Part shown: positions 34,910-46,568 of the stretch, in pieces
How the letters are laid out: every line of letters starts with the position of its first letter
Numbering within the stretch: the first letter of the stretch is position 1
Assembly (NCBI RefSeq): GCF_030864355.1
Contig: NC_083397.1
Location: 992,001-1,056,000, forward strand
DNA from: Cutaneotrichosporon cavernicola
Lineage: Eukaryota; Basidiomycota; Tremellomycetes; Trichosporonales; Trichosporonaceae
Direction: 5' to 3'
DNA: 64,000 bases
Position numbers and translations under genes: made by a program
Notes under the pieces: generated by a model
The model's database searches: none
Seen by the model: only the letters and a program-made list of their open reading frames with translations
What the model was told of the DNA's origin: nothing

Positions 34910-34976
34910 GCGTAGTGCGACGATCACGGCCCTATTCTACATTGCATGCACCCTGTTCTACACGAGAGACCATATT

Positions 34977-36584
34977 CTAGCGTTGCCTGAGAGCATCGGG
35001 CGCAGACCCGACGCCGTTTGTCCTCACATTGACGGCGGTGCTGACCGAGTTTGTGTCGCTCTCGTTGCCACGGTCGTCGAGCTCCACAGCGTCCTTCTCC
35101 TTCTCCTTCTTGGACGGCTCAACTCGGGGGGGTGCGGCCGTTGAGTAGACTAGTGTGCCGCCTGGGGTCAGCTACGTCAGACACCTAGAAGCTTACCAAG
35201 CACCATCGCGCCACCGACGATAAGGCCCCACGACCAGCCGCTGCCGTAGTACCATACAGAGAGGGCGAGGGACACGGCCTTGCGCACAGTGAGGATGAGA
35301 TTGACGGTCGTCGACGAGACGCGCTGTTGTTAGCTCGCCTAGACAAGATAACTCACAGATGTTAAGCGATTCACGCCACGGATACATAACCCCTGTGTTA
35401 TGACGTTGACGCCGAGCGCAAACACCGCACCCGGGACTGCGACGTCTCGCCACCGGAAAAGCTGGCGCTTCGCATCATCAACATGCGGGAACAGCGCGAC
35501 GTCTGGTGTCGGCACTGCAAACAGTGTGATGGGCGGTGAGGAGATGTACGCGTTGAACGTTCTTGACAGAGACGCGTACATCGGGAGGAAGAACGGGAGG
35601 GACAGGAAGTGCTGATGTCAGCGTTCATAACGAGATTCGGTCAGCTCACGTTGTAAAAGAGGGCCTCACGCCACTGGTTGCCGTACTGCCGGTATGTGCT
35701 TTCCTGCCACAGGCCGAGCCAGGCCGAGAGGAAGAGTGCGAGCGAAAGCAGGCCAATGCCAGCGACGTACTGCACATTCTCGGAGAAGTATTCCGCTTCG
35801 GTGTCGGTAGTGGACGCCACTGTGGACATCTTACGCGGCGGCCGCGGAGCCGAAATGGTTGCGAGCACGATGCCAACAGTGATGATGACTCCGGCGAACT
35901 GAGTTTAGCTGACAACGGACTGCGACCGGCTACGCACAATCTGGCCCGGCGAGTATCGTTTTCGGCCAAGAAAATAACCCGTGAGCATCGAGACGCACAG
36001 GCCTGCTGTCAGCTGACAACTCTGTAAGAAAGCTCACCGCCAGAGCGGAAAATGATGTGGACCGTGACGGGGATCTAGGGTTAGCTTCTTCAGGAAGGCG
36101 TTACCTTGAGGCCGAACGCGTAGTTGTTCACTGGAGTCAGTCGGGTCAGGGGGGCAACCTACTTAGGCTGACGGCGAAGAAGAGGACAACCTGGACCATC
36201 CATCGCTTGATGGGGACGACGTTGCGTCGCCATATTGGAGTCCAGCGGCCTTTGGTCCAGACGAGCTGGGAGCCGAACGTCTGCACAGCGACATAGATGA
36301 ACTGGGCAAAGGTGAGAAATGTACCTGCGAGTCAGTGGGGTGAGACGGGAAGGAAGAGGGCAGCCGTAGGCGAGGCACAAGGTGGAGGTTTGCCACCCCG
36401 CCACGCCACGTACCAGAGGATGGGTAGCTCTTGAGGACCGCCTCTAGTGCCCATACGTTGCTGGCGTTAGATAGACCCGGAGTGGTGCGCACGAGCAGCA
36501 GCCTCCGAAGACGAGGGAGAGGATAGCGAGCCACTCGCCGGCGGCGCTTTCTGCCAGGGCGCCGAAGATGGGGCGATTGGACAT
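34977..36584 (-). CDS. YEA4: UAA-family nucleotide-sugar transporter (UDP-GlcNAc type)
   Basis: Multi-pass ER/Golgi transporter of the UAA family (YEA4, SLC35B4), importing UDP-GlcNAc or UDP-xylose into the lumen. Ten exons (36584-36493, 36460-36414, 36324-36163, 36130-36105, 36074-36038, 36002-35938, 35898-35650, 35611-35357, 35323-35197, 35161-34977) give 414 aa. Family landmarks in order are FGGCCSNVWALEAVLK, TFAQFIYVAVQTF, SLMNNYAFGLKIPVTVHIIF, SGGLCVSMLTGYFLGRKRYS, LFYNHFLSLPFFLP, and QGLCIRGVNRLTSRVSSTTV. About ten hydrophobic helices are visible. The C-terminus is a charged cytosolic tail (EPSKKEKEKDAVELDDRGN). Every intron is short and phase-consistent. Exact sugar specificity cannot be told from sequence alone. 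Confidence 0.93.
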
Positions 36585-37332
36585 GTTGTAGAGAGGAAGA
36601 AGATTTCGGCGTCAGGCCATAGAGTGAAGGATCAAGGACGGAAGGTCAAAGAGCGTGGTCGTGCGTCGGAGTGTCGATGAAATGTGGAAGAGGGGAGCGA
36701 AACAGCACTTAATAAGTGAGATAGGATGTCTTAGTGTAGATTTCAGATGTCAACAATGAGTTGATCAGTTGCGCTTTTGAGCGCGTCCAACATCTTGCTA
36801 CCTACACGTGTCATCAGGCACATGCCAACGCGATCGAAGCGTCATGTTCGGAATTTTAAGCCCTGACCACACTGGCCATGTCGACGCCAACGTCGACATC
36901 AACGGCGTCAAGGATTCTTTCATCTGGTGCATCGATCGCGGGGAGGGAGGAGACTACAGAGTCACAGTTGCCCGGACTATCTACGAAAGCCATCTAGTAC
37001 AGGTGAGGGTGGAGCCTTGCAGAGAGCCTTTGTAGCCAGAGTAGACGGATGGGACAGAACAGTAAACGGGTCTGAATCTAGTCGTGTCGGGAAAGCGGAG
37101 GCAAGAGAAGATGATGAACGGGAGATTGTGGCGCAGAATAGATGAATTGCGGTCGGGAGCACAGATCGGGAGACTTTAAACTTGGAGGCGACTTTGAGAA
37201 ACGGGAGAGGACGACAAACTTTGAACACATTCGATCAACGCGAGACTGATACAGCGAACACACTGATGTCAGCACAATGTTCAGCCACAGCAGGAGGAGA
37301 GTGAATAAACTCACTAGTCGGATGGGAACAGT
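36585..37332. other. intergenic region
   Basis: Promoter of the transporter gene and 3' flank of the RRM gene. No gene recognised. Confidence 0.4.
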
Positions 37333-39096
37333 TTAGTACTGGCCGTAGCCGCCCTGGCCGCCCTGGTTGCCTGGAAAGTCAGCACAAGGACTCGGATGGG
37401 AGAGGAAAAGAGATATGCACCGCCATAGCCACCACCGTCGTTGAAGCCGCCCTGTTGAGCGGGAGCGCCGCCGTAGCCTGGATTGAAACCGAGCCGCGAG
37501 TACGCAGAAGAAGGGGAACGGAAGCGGGAAGAGCGGAAACGGGGCAGGGAGACCAGATTGATGGACGGCGAGACGAGATTGAACGCGCGAACAATGAAAT
37601 GGAGAAAGCGAGAACATGATTGAGAGAAGAAACGGGAGCAAGCAATTGGAGATCACGAGTCAAGAGAATCCGGGTCAGAGTCAAGCCGAAGCCGCACAGT
37701 CTGCAAGCACTCACCGCCCTGTTCGCCGCCCTGCTGGAAGCCCTGCTGGCCGCTGTCTGCAGATATTAGCACACGGCCTCGCGAGATCAACTACAGAGTA
37801 CTCACAACCACCGCCGTAGCCGCCCTGCTGGCCACCGAAGCCAGCCTGCTGGCCGCCGTAGCCGCCCTGGCCACCAGCGAAGCCCTGCTGGCCGCCGAAG
37901 CCCTGCTGGCCACCGTAACCACCCTGGCCGCCGGCGTAGCCCTGCTGGCCGCCGTAGCCACCACCGTAGCCACCCTGACCACCGTAGCCACCACCGTAGC
38001 CACCCTGGCCGCCGTAGCCGCCACCGTAGCCGCCCTGGCCACCGTAGCCACCGCCGTAGCCACCACCACCACCGCTGTCTGCTGTCAGTGAAGGTTTTGG
38101 AAGTTAGCTTACAGCCAGAGCCGTAGCCACCGCCGTAGCCGCCGCCGGCGGGCTTGGAGTTGGCCATGTTGACGCGAACGCGACGGCCGTCGAGCTCCTG
38201 CTCGTTCATCGCGTTGATGGCGGCGTCAGCCTCAGCCTGGGTGGCGTAGGTCTGTGATGTTAATTGACGTCAGGTTCACGATACTAACGACAAAGCCAAA
38301 GCCGCGCGAGCGGCCGGTCTCTCTGTCCTTCATGACAATGTAGTCGAGGACCTGCCCGTACGAAGCGAAGGTCTGTTGATTGAAGCAAACCATGGACACG
38401 GTGCGCGAGCCAGTGAGTATGGACCAAGTTCCAGTTCCCATGACGAGCCAGTTGAGACACGCCAGACGAGAGCACACGGGCAGACGAAGCATTGAGAGGA
38501 CCGAGACCGAGACCGAGACCGAGACCGAAACAGAGAGCGATTTGAAAGCCCGAAACCAGACGAGACCGAGTCCGAGACGGAGACCGAAACAGAGAGCGAT
38601 TTGAAATCCCGAAACCAGACGAGACCGCGAACGAGCCAGACCGAGTCAGACGAGACCGAGACCAAGACCGATCCACGAGACGAGGAAGACGAGAGACGAG
38701 AGACGAAGAGTTGAACAATCAAGTGCAGACAACACAAGAAGGCAATGAGCACGTATGAGCATAACTAAACCACGGGAGAAGAGAAGAAATAATGCAGACC
38801 TGGTGGAGCACCTCATCGGTAGTGTTCCAAGAGAGGTTACCTGTACAGTCAGCATGGCCGCACACAGACGGGAGCGAGACGCAGGTGGATGGGGATGGTC
38901 GACGACCTTGGGAGTGGGAGTTGTGTGACGACGAGTCCACCCGGGTGCATGCTAATGGATAACAACAACAGGCAGAAACGGCCCCACAGACGTTGCAGTT
39001 CTTAACAGGACGCGCAGGTCTGTGCGATCGTGCGGCGTCGTGTGTATGAGGGGTTGAGGATGAGAACGCACCGACGTAAACCTTTGCGGCAGACAT
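37333..39096 (-). CDS. glycine-rich RRM RNA-binding protein
   Basis: Small RRM protein with a long Gly/Tyr/Gln tail, of the GRP/CIRBP style, likely an RNA chaperone or splicing regulator that can phase-separate. Eight exons (39096-39072, 38840-38800, 38372-38289, 38251-38113, 38078-37806, 37756-37715, 37477-37421, 37370-37333) give 232 aa. The RRM, residues 5-83, has RNP2 VYVGNL and RNP1 SRGFGFVTY. The tail is made of [10 protein letters not shown] and GFGGQQG-type repeats, ending GGQGGYGQY. Three introns are unusually long here: 231, 427 and 237 nt. The 427-nt one contains a duplicated 59-bp unit and GAGACC repeats. Long introns splitting the RRM and tail exons are typical of autoregulated splicing in this protein class; that is inference. 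Confidence 0.93.
38491..38630. repeat. GAGACC repeats and 59-bp duplication in an RRM-gene intron
   Basis: (GAGACC) units run from about 38501 to 38526. A unit starting GAGACCGAAACAGAGAGCGA is present at 38521 and again at 38580, a period of 59 bp, with only about one difference over 48 bp. Confidence 0.85.
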
Positions 39097-39545
39097 GATT
39101 GATGATAGTTAGCGGATGGGATGAACGGAAGGGGAGGAAGTGGAAGTGGGAAGAGCTGAAAGGAGGGGGATGGAGCGATGAAGAGGAAGAGTGATCGTGG
39201 TGGGGATTGAATGGGTGGCGCCGCGCGGCCTACAATGTGGCTCTGGGTATTCTGGTGCACTGGTGCAGAACTCTTTCGCTTCTAGGGTCAAGGGCAAGGG
39301 CCCAGCGCACATAGGGGGGGAGCTAGAGTGGGAGTCGATCAGGGTTCAATTCTGCTGTGCATGTGCACTGTGCTGTGATCCCACAGTGTACTCACTCTAT
39401 GATGATTTAATAACTACTCCCACTTTAACCTGATGTCGTCCATGGGAGTAGTCCATGTCGTCATACTCCGCGATGTGGCGAGTTGCCACCTTCAACGGCC
39501 TCCACTTGTCCAGTCCACTTTGAGCGTCAACAGCACACTCCTGCC
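39097..39545. other. divergent promoter region
   Basis: 5' flanks of the RRM and CCDC174-like genes. No gene recognised. Confidence 0.4.
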
Positions 39546-40752
39546 ATGTCCAATAACGTCTCCCAGGCCTCGCTGCTTGGGCTGAAAGCGATTACAGCCG
39601 AGCATGCCGAACGCTTCGAGAAGGAAGGCCGCACGGCCACGCGCGGCGCGGCGCGTCCCAAAGCCGTCGAGAAGATCAAAGACCCCTTCCTCCGTTCTTC
39701 GCCGGGGCTCGTGAAGCGCCTGGCCCGCGAGGCACGTAATGATGCAAGACGACGACACTTTGACAACGACGGGCCTAGCGACGAGCAGCGTCGCGCAATC
39801 CTCGAAGCAAAGGCGCTCAAGTACGACGCGCTCAAGCGCGGTGACCTGTCTGGCTTCACGGAGCGCGAGCTTGCGGAGGCCAACATTGACGTGAGCTCAG
39901 AATCCCAGACACGCAGCTGATAGCAGTTTACGGGCAATGACGAATGGTCAGATCACTCGTCGGACGTGGATGAGTCGGCGATGGCACCGAAGCGGTGGTC
40001 AGATGGCGAGGTTGACACGCTCGACGACATGGACCGCGTCGAGTATGTCGACGAACTTGGGCGTACGCGGTTTGGAACACGGCGCGAGGCCAAGGAGGCG
40101 GAGCGGGAAAGATTGGGATCGGGGCGAGGTCGAATGGAGGTGAAGCAGGATCGCGAGCAAGGTTCATCATATGCCGAAGTCCAGTGAGTTCGCTACACGA
40201 GTTGACTAACGTAAAGGAAGTCGACATTCATTCGTGCGCTGGACGGACGGAACTACAGCTGACAGCAGATGGGGACCAGAACTACTTCCCCGTGTACGAG
40301 CCCGACCCAGAGGAGCTCAAGAAGAAGTACATGGAGGCCGAGGCAGCGGCGCGCGCCCACCACTACGACTCAACCAAGGAAGGTGAGTTCATCACAGTGT
40401 ACAGTAAATCTGACAGCCAGTGCGGGTACGCGGTGCTGGCGCGTACCAGTTCTCGCTCGACGAGGAGAAGCGCGCAGAGCAGATGGCGTCGCTGGATGCC
40501 GAACGGCTCGCGACGGAGCGCGCACAGGGGGAAGCCAAGCAGCGAGGGGGATTCAGTGCGGCACGGCAAGCGTACAGTAACCGTATCGAGGCGCGGCGTG
40601 AGCGAGTGGAGGCCAAGCGGGCCAAGCTGCTCGGAGGGCCAGAGAAGCTGGTGGACCTGCGACGGAAGCAGAGAGAGGAGGAGGCGACTAAGCTTTTGGA
40701 TGACTTTGAGACCGAGTTGAGGCGGAGTCAGAGCCCAGTGAAGAAGACGTAG
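39546..40752 (+). CDS. CCDC174-like protein
   Basis: Homologue of the coiled-coil protein CCDC174, a nuclear factor linked in animals to the exon-junction complex. Exons are 39546-39890, 39927-40183, 40217-40233, 40269-40382 and 40421-40752 (354 aa). Landmarks are the charged N-terminus, RVEYVDELGRTRFGTRREAK, YFPVYEPDPEELKKKYMEAE, and RVRGAGAYQFSLDEEKRAEQM with a long basic coiled coil after it. Exon 3 is a 17-nt microexon. Skipping it breaks the frame, and its flanks have a CTAAC branch site upstream and a GTGCGC donor downstream, so it is needed. It is divergent from the RRM gene. The family call rests on the GRTR and AYQFSLDEE blocks. Confidence 0.8.
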
Positions 40753-41129
40753 TGTGTGTTGTTGTATTGTATGGCATCCAAGTCATTGTCGTCATGGCAT
40801 TGGGAGCAGGCATCGGGAGTTGGGAATGACGATGGATGATGAAGCGACCAAAGGTAAATGAGCGAACCAGGCACTAAAATCGTAAAATGTTTTCATCGGC
40901 CTGAACCAGAGTTTCGGAGTTAAAGCATAATCACGTGATTCCACATAGGTGTGAGAGCCATTTGGGTGGAGGCGGAAGCAAATCCACCCACGCCGCCCAG
41001 CGCCTGGGCGGTGTAGTGAGAGGTGAGTGGGAGCAAGTTGGTTGCCTCGTCAACTGACTTAGCAGCAAACCATCAAAGTGCGTCCCTTCGACACCCTACA
41101 CCCCCTACCCCATCACTTACACGACACAG
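40753..41129. other. intergenic region
   Basis: Promoter of RPL24; no gene recognised. Confidence 0.4.
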
Positions 41130-41854
41130 ATGCGCGTCGACCGCTGCGACTTCTCCGGCTACAAGGTCTACCCCTCGCGGGGTAAGGTCTACGTCCGCGG
41201 TGACTCGAAGGTGCGCGCGTTTGGCGCGGCGGCTGGGGAGAAAGGCATCGGGCAGGCATATGGGACGTGCGCGTTCAACGTCTGCGTGGTGCGCGGTGTG
41301 CGGCGTGGCGTGCGTGAGGCGCGCAAGGAGAGAGAGAGGAGGGACGATTGCAACGGACAAGTGGAGGCGCACCACAGAAATCGTCCCGAAGCCTGCCCAA
41401 TGCCTAACCTAACCCGCCGCGCCGAGGTGGATGGGAACCAGCTCACACCAGACTTTCCGTTTCTCTGGCTCGAAGAGCGAGTCTCTCTTCCTCCAGCGCA
41501 AGAACCCCCGCAAGATTGCTTGGACCCAGGTCTACCGCCGCATGCACAAGAAGGGCATCACTGAGGAGGTTGCCAAGAAGCGCAGCAGGAAGAACGTCAA
41601 GGTTCAGGTGAGACAATGTTGAGAGGATTAACTGACCCAAGCGTGGTGTTGTCGGCGCCGACCTCGCGTCCATCCTCGCTAAGCGCACTGCCAAGCCCGA
41701 GGTTCGCCAGGCTGCCCGCCAGGCCGCCATCACCAAGGCCAAGGCCGCCAAGAAGGAGAAGGAGACCAAGAAGGCTGCGCGTCCCCAGACTGCTGGCCAC
41801 GCCAAGGTCTCGAAGCAGGCCGCCAAGGGCTTTGCCCAGAAGGTTGGCCGCTAA
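41130..41854 (+). CDS. RPL24: 60S ribosomal protein L24 (eL24)
   Basis: Component of the 60S subunit at an intersubunit bridge. Exons are 41130-41210, 41452-41607 and 41642-41854 (149 aa). The N-terminal domain has RVDRCDFSGYKVYPSRGKVY and, after the first intron, TFRFSGSKSESLFLQRKNPR, then KIAWTQVYRRMHKKG. Of the four usual zinc-site residues of L24e proteins only the first Cys region is kept, as in many eukaryotes. The C-terminal half is a basic, Ala/Lys-rich helix. The 241-nt first intron is long for this window, as often in fungal ribosomal protein genes; the second is 34 nt. It is convergent with RRP36. Confidence 0.96.
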
Positions 41855-42523
41855 GCTCTAGCTCACTCTTCTGCACCGGGGATGACTTGTAGGATATGCG
41901 GGCCGCGCATCGAGCGATGCACTGGTTTTGCCATGCCCGCCCAGGCGGAGAGAGGTGGACTGATGACAGATATGTCGGCGGACAGGTACAAGGTCGGTCG
42001 ACATGTCGAGCAAGCAAGCCTGGTCTGGCCGTCAGTGCCGTGCCGCGTTCACATTCGTTCCAGACCCACTCTCGCCTCTCGGCCCGTTCCTCGACGTCCT
42101 TTGCCAATTCCCTCCCAACTTACCACACCTTTCCTTTTCACACCGCAACCCATATGACAGTGCCCGCTCGTCGCTCCCTACGACGAACGAGGCGATCCGG
42201 TTAGCGAACAGAACCATATACGTGTCGCTAAAGACCACATGTCCCAGACGAGTGGGGCATGGGGGGGACTGCGATTCGACATCCTACCAACTTTGTTTGC
42301 TGTTGAATATGAATATGTTGGATTGTACCATTGCTCACGACTCGTTGCTGCGTTTGGTGCCGCAATCGTCCTGTTGTCATGTCAGTTGGCTTCCTGCGCT
42401 GCATTGTGTTGTCACAAGTGGCGAGAGCGGTGCCAATCTTTGAGAACATGACTTAGTAACAACCATCTCGTGCGAACCCCACAGCGCAATGATACAGTGC
42501 ATGCTCTATCTCCTCTACCCTCT
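41855..42523. other. convergent intergenic region
   Basis: 3' flanks of RPL24 and RRP36. No gene recognised. Confidence 0.4.
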
Positions 42524-43746
42524 CTACCCGACACGGCGGCGCTTCTCTCCGCTTCCGCCCTCGGCAAACCCACCCGCTTTGAACGGCCGGCTCTTCTTCT
42601 CTTTGCCGGCCACCTTCTTCCTCTTCTTCTCAACGACCTTCTTAACGGCCCTCGCCCCGCCCTTCTTCTCAATAGCCTCAAACCGGGCCTGGAGGAGCAA
42701 GTCCTTCTTCTCGCTCTTCTTGAGATACCAAGCTCCCTTACCCTCTTTCCGGCGCGCATTCTCCTCTCCCCTAAGCTTGGCAAGCACCTCCCGCTCGCGC
42801 TGTTCCGTTCGTGCCCGATCCAAGCGCGTGCGAACCTGCGCAAGCTCGCGCTCAATCTCCTCCCTGGCCTCGGTGAAGCGGGGCTTGTCGACAAGCTTGC
42901 ACGCCTTCTCGGCCTTCTTGGCGGCAACGACTTGGGTGTACAGGCTCTTGACCTCGGCGTCGAGGAGTTCGGGCACAAATGCGTAGCGTTTGGCATGGAC
43001 GTCGGCGTTGGCTTTCTCAGCTGAGATGGAGGAGAAACGGGGGTCGCGGCGTTCGGCGCGGGGAACATCAATCACACCCCGGCGGCGCGAGACTTGCTTT
43101 TTCGACGACATGGCGACGGGACTGGAGTCAGCTATTGTCATGAAGAAAATCCGGCGTCATGAAGACTCACGCATGCTTGTTGCTCCGGGACAGGTCCTCG
43201 TCACTTTCGTTCTCGCTCTCGCTCTCAAACCGTTTCTTCCTCCGCGGCGCCTCCTCATCCTCGACCCCCAAAGCCTTGCCCTTGGCCCGCTGCATGGCAG
43301 CCAACTTGGCTTTAGCCTTGGCGAGTTTCTCCTCGCGCCCGACCGGCTGGGTGGACGCAACCCCCATGCGAGCCTGTACGCGCATGAGCGTGTCGAGGGG
43401 GATATCGTCCAGGCCCTTCTTGAGCTTACGCTGCTGTCAGCTTGAACATCACAAAGGAGCTCACTAGCTTTGTGGTGTCCTCGTCTTCGGGTTCCGAGTC
43501 GGAATCGGAATCAGCAGCGTCCCACTCGTCTGCCTCGTACATGCCCACGCCATCACCCTCGTCCTCCGAGTCGAACTCGGCATCTGACCCGTCAGAACCT
43601 TCGTCGTCGTCTTCGGAAGAGGCGGCTGGCCGACGCGAGGTCGCGACGTAGTCGGTAAACTCGTCCTCTTCCGAGTCGGGGTCGAGGATGTCGTCGTCGT
43701 CCGCGAACTTGGGCGGTGGGCGCTTGAGTGCAGGTTTCCTAGGCAT
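42524..43746 (-). CDS. RRP36: rRNA biogenesis protein RRP36
   Basis: Nucleolar SSU-processome factor for early 18S rRNA cleavages. Exons are 43746-43465, 43430-43171 and 43121-42524 (379 aa). The N-terminal 95 residues are very acidic (DDDDILDPDSEEDEF, DSDSDSEPEDED). A middle basic region follows, then the conserved core: VIDVPRAERRDPRFSSISAE, RYAFVPELLDAEVKSLY, and the long helix ending KGAWYLKKSEKKDLLLQARF. The C-terminus is KKVVEKKRKKVAGKEKKSRP, typical nucleolar-type basic sequence. The introns (34 and 49 nt) have CTGAC branch sites. It lies upstream of the p24 gene on the same strand. Confidence 0.93.
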
Positions 43747-44227
43747 GGTGGTGTTGTTGAGCGAGGTCAACTTGCAAGGTGGAGGTTGAGATTCTGAAAT
43801 CTTGGGCGGCGGATGCAAATATCGTCATTTGCCACCCAACGCTACTCTGATAAACATCCTAATGGCTCCTAATGGCACCTAATGGTCGAGAGTATTGATC
43901 CTAGTAGATCAAGGAGATTGTGAAGTGGGGGCTCGAAGCCTGTTTAGCTACTGGAAAGGAAGCGATCAAGACCTCTACCCGCGCCGCGTGGACGACACAA
44001 AGTCCAGGCGGGCTAACGCGTTGTTGACATGAGTTTTCAACTTGCAGCGTACAGAGCGACATCCAACGCGTCCGGGTCACGTGTTAGCTCAGGTCTCCTC
44101 TATCCTATCCTAGACAGAGCCCAGTGTGTTCTACACTCTACGCAATCGGGTTCCAACACCGTCTCTTCCTCCCCTTCCCTTCCGCCATAATGCCGTGCAT
44201 CCAATAATTTGACCGAGCTCCAACACC
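43747..44227. other. intergenic region
   Basis: Promoter of RRP36 and 3' flank of the p24 gene. No gene recognised. Confidence 0.4.
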
Positions 44228-45339
44228 TCAGACGCGGAACCTTCGGCTGTGGTTAGCACTTATCTGACGCGCTACTCACCTGCCCGAGCGCGAGAAGAAC
44301 GTCTTGAGGATCCAGATCTGTGCCCTGTCCGTCAGCTGAGCATTACGAATACTTGAGCTATACTTACAGAGACATGGCGACGACGGCGACACACTCGAGA
44401 ATGGTGAACCAGAACAGACGGCTCTGGGTCGACAGCACGGTCGAGTAATTGCGGTGGTGGCGGGTGTGGAAGTACTTCTGCAGACGCTGGATGCTGGAGA
44501 GTAACCCGTTGATCTTGTACGTGCTCTCCTCGAGGGCCGAGGTGTGGTCCTTGAGCGGTGCCTGCGATGCCGAGAGGACGTGGCGAGGTTCAGACTCGAC
44601 CATGATGCTGGGTGTGAGCGAGTCCAATGGGGACGTGAGGAAGGTGAGCGAGACCGCGCCTCGCCATTTCGTCACACAAACTACTGCGCTCCAACCGCCA
44701 AGCTGGTACGCGACTCACTCAAAGTCAATCAGCTTATCCGTGCCCGCCGCTTCGTTGGCAAAGCAGAACGAGTACTCTCCAATTTGCTTAGCCGTGAAGA
44801 TGTAGTCGCCTTGCCGCTCGTTGTCGCCCTCGATGATAATCCTGTCCTCGGGGTCCATCACGACCCAGTCAATCTCAAAGTTGCCGCCGGATTGGATGGC
44901 AAAGTAGAAGCCTGTGGGTCAGTTGGCGGGAATGGGTGAGTGGGCGTGGAGGAGACAGGATCGCAGGAGCAACGAGGTGGGTAGGAAAGCATGAGGGAAG
45001 GCAGACGAAGGGGGAAGGAGAGCGAGATGGAGATGAGAAAGATGGCAGTCTCCTCTCAAGCCCGAACTCGCCATTCTCCTCGAGGAACCCCTCCTCCTAT
45101 GACTCCGCCACTCTCCGCCTACCAATGTCAACGGGGGAGGCAGCAACCGCCTTCCCTCCAGCTCTTCCTGAATCCAGTAACTGCAATGGAGCCGACAACG
45201 CACCGACTTTCTCGCCAGCACCATCAACATCAGCATAATAGCACGCCTTCTCGCCCGCCTTGAGGATGGTAGTGAGCGCAGTCGCGTGCGCGCCAGCCAG
45301 GAGGAGGAGGGACGCGACCACCGAGAGGAGGACGCGCAT
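44228..45339 (-). CDS. p24-family cargo receptor (emp24/gp25L)
   Basis: Type I membrane protein of COPII/COPI vesicles that helps sort GPI-anchored and other cargo between ER and Golgi. Exons are 45339-45204, 44911-44719, 44607-44368, 44324-44280 and 44246-44228 (210 aa). It has a signal peptide (MRVLLSVVASLLLLAGAHA) and a GOLD domain with the two expected cysteines, in GEKACYYADVDG and EYSFCFANE. A coiled-coil region (SALEESTYKINGLLSSIQRL) leads to a transmembrane segment (RLFWFTILECVAVVAMSLAQ). The short tail, IWILKTFFSRSGSRRFRV, has the aromatic pair used for coat binding. Intron 1 is 292 nt. The last exon is only 19 nt, and the stop is reached in the expected place for this family. Confidence 0.95.
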
Positions 45340-46568
45340 CGTGACGAGTCGGGAAGGGGATTGGAGGTTAGAGAGGTAGGCGCAGTCGTGATGGGGATTT
45401 GGTCGTGCGGGTCGTGTCGTGAGCGTCGCGCTGGGATGAATGGAGTGGAGTGGAGAGGACAAGCTTTGAAGGTGGTTATGGTTTGGTGTGACGAGCGAGA
45501 GCTGAACGCGCATCAGACACGCTGGAACATGAGTGGAGGTTGGACACGTGGCGATATTATTCAGTACTCCCATATTGGTGAAGGCCTCCACCTGGGATGC
45601 CAGCGTAGATGCGAGCGCAAGATTGTGGAAGTCAAGCTGCAAGCTGCAATCAATGAGGATCAATCACTGCGGCCCTGTTCCCAATCCGAGACCCGGAAGC
45701 AACATTCTATCTGTGAGACTTGAGGCCAGTTTGACCTCCGACTGGGCTGGCCCATACCCAGTGCCCACCCACCTCAGACCTCCTGTTTCACCTGGCGATG
45801 TCCTCTGGCATGGAAGGCTATGGATCTATGGACCAGTGAATGTTACAACTTGCGCAGCCAGATGCTCCAACGACGAACAATGCACGCCGCCCGGGGACTC
45901 ATCTCCAACTACCGCGATGCAGCGAGGCGGCCTGCGCGAAAGCATGGACACGTTACCTCGTGCGATGTCCCGACCTTCTGATCTCGGGGCCACACAGCTT
46001 GGCGCAGTTCTATAATGCGCGCACATGGCACGGCACTACGCATCCCTCAGTATATGAGTGGGAGAGCCTTGCGGTCCAACACGACGGACGCGCACTTGGC
46101 ATTTGACTTGTCTAATGCGGGAAATGACGGGCAAATCGGCGGTGCCTAGCGCCGCTTTTTCCGAGACCTGGCCCGCGATCAACAGCTCCCTTTGTTTGTG
46201 TGGAGCGCCGATCACTAGTTCAGAATGTCCCGAATGACCTGGCTGTGTTTGTGCGCCCAGTGCGATGCCTCGGTTAGGATTAAGGTTGTGGAGCTAGTGC
46301 ATGCCAGTAAACATAGTGTGGCGGTCAGTGCTGGTGCTGGTGCACGCTGTTCCAGAGTTAGACATGTCTCCAAAGATCTGACCAAACCAACTCCCACTAG
46401 GGGCGCTTGAGCCATCAGGAAAAGAATAAATCCATCGCATACTCTACTGTCCCCCCGCCTGGACAGCAGTTCCTCCCGTCCTTTTTCGCGTACAATATAA
46501 TGAATAGTAGAGAGCATGTTGCCTGAAACATCCGCTCCACAGAAGTAAATGTGTGGTTATGTCAATGT
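45340..46568. other. 1.2-kb intergenic region
   Basis: Promoter of the p24 gene and 3' flank of the UNC93-like gene. Reading frames here are short and unconserved. Confidence 0.4.
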
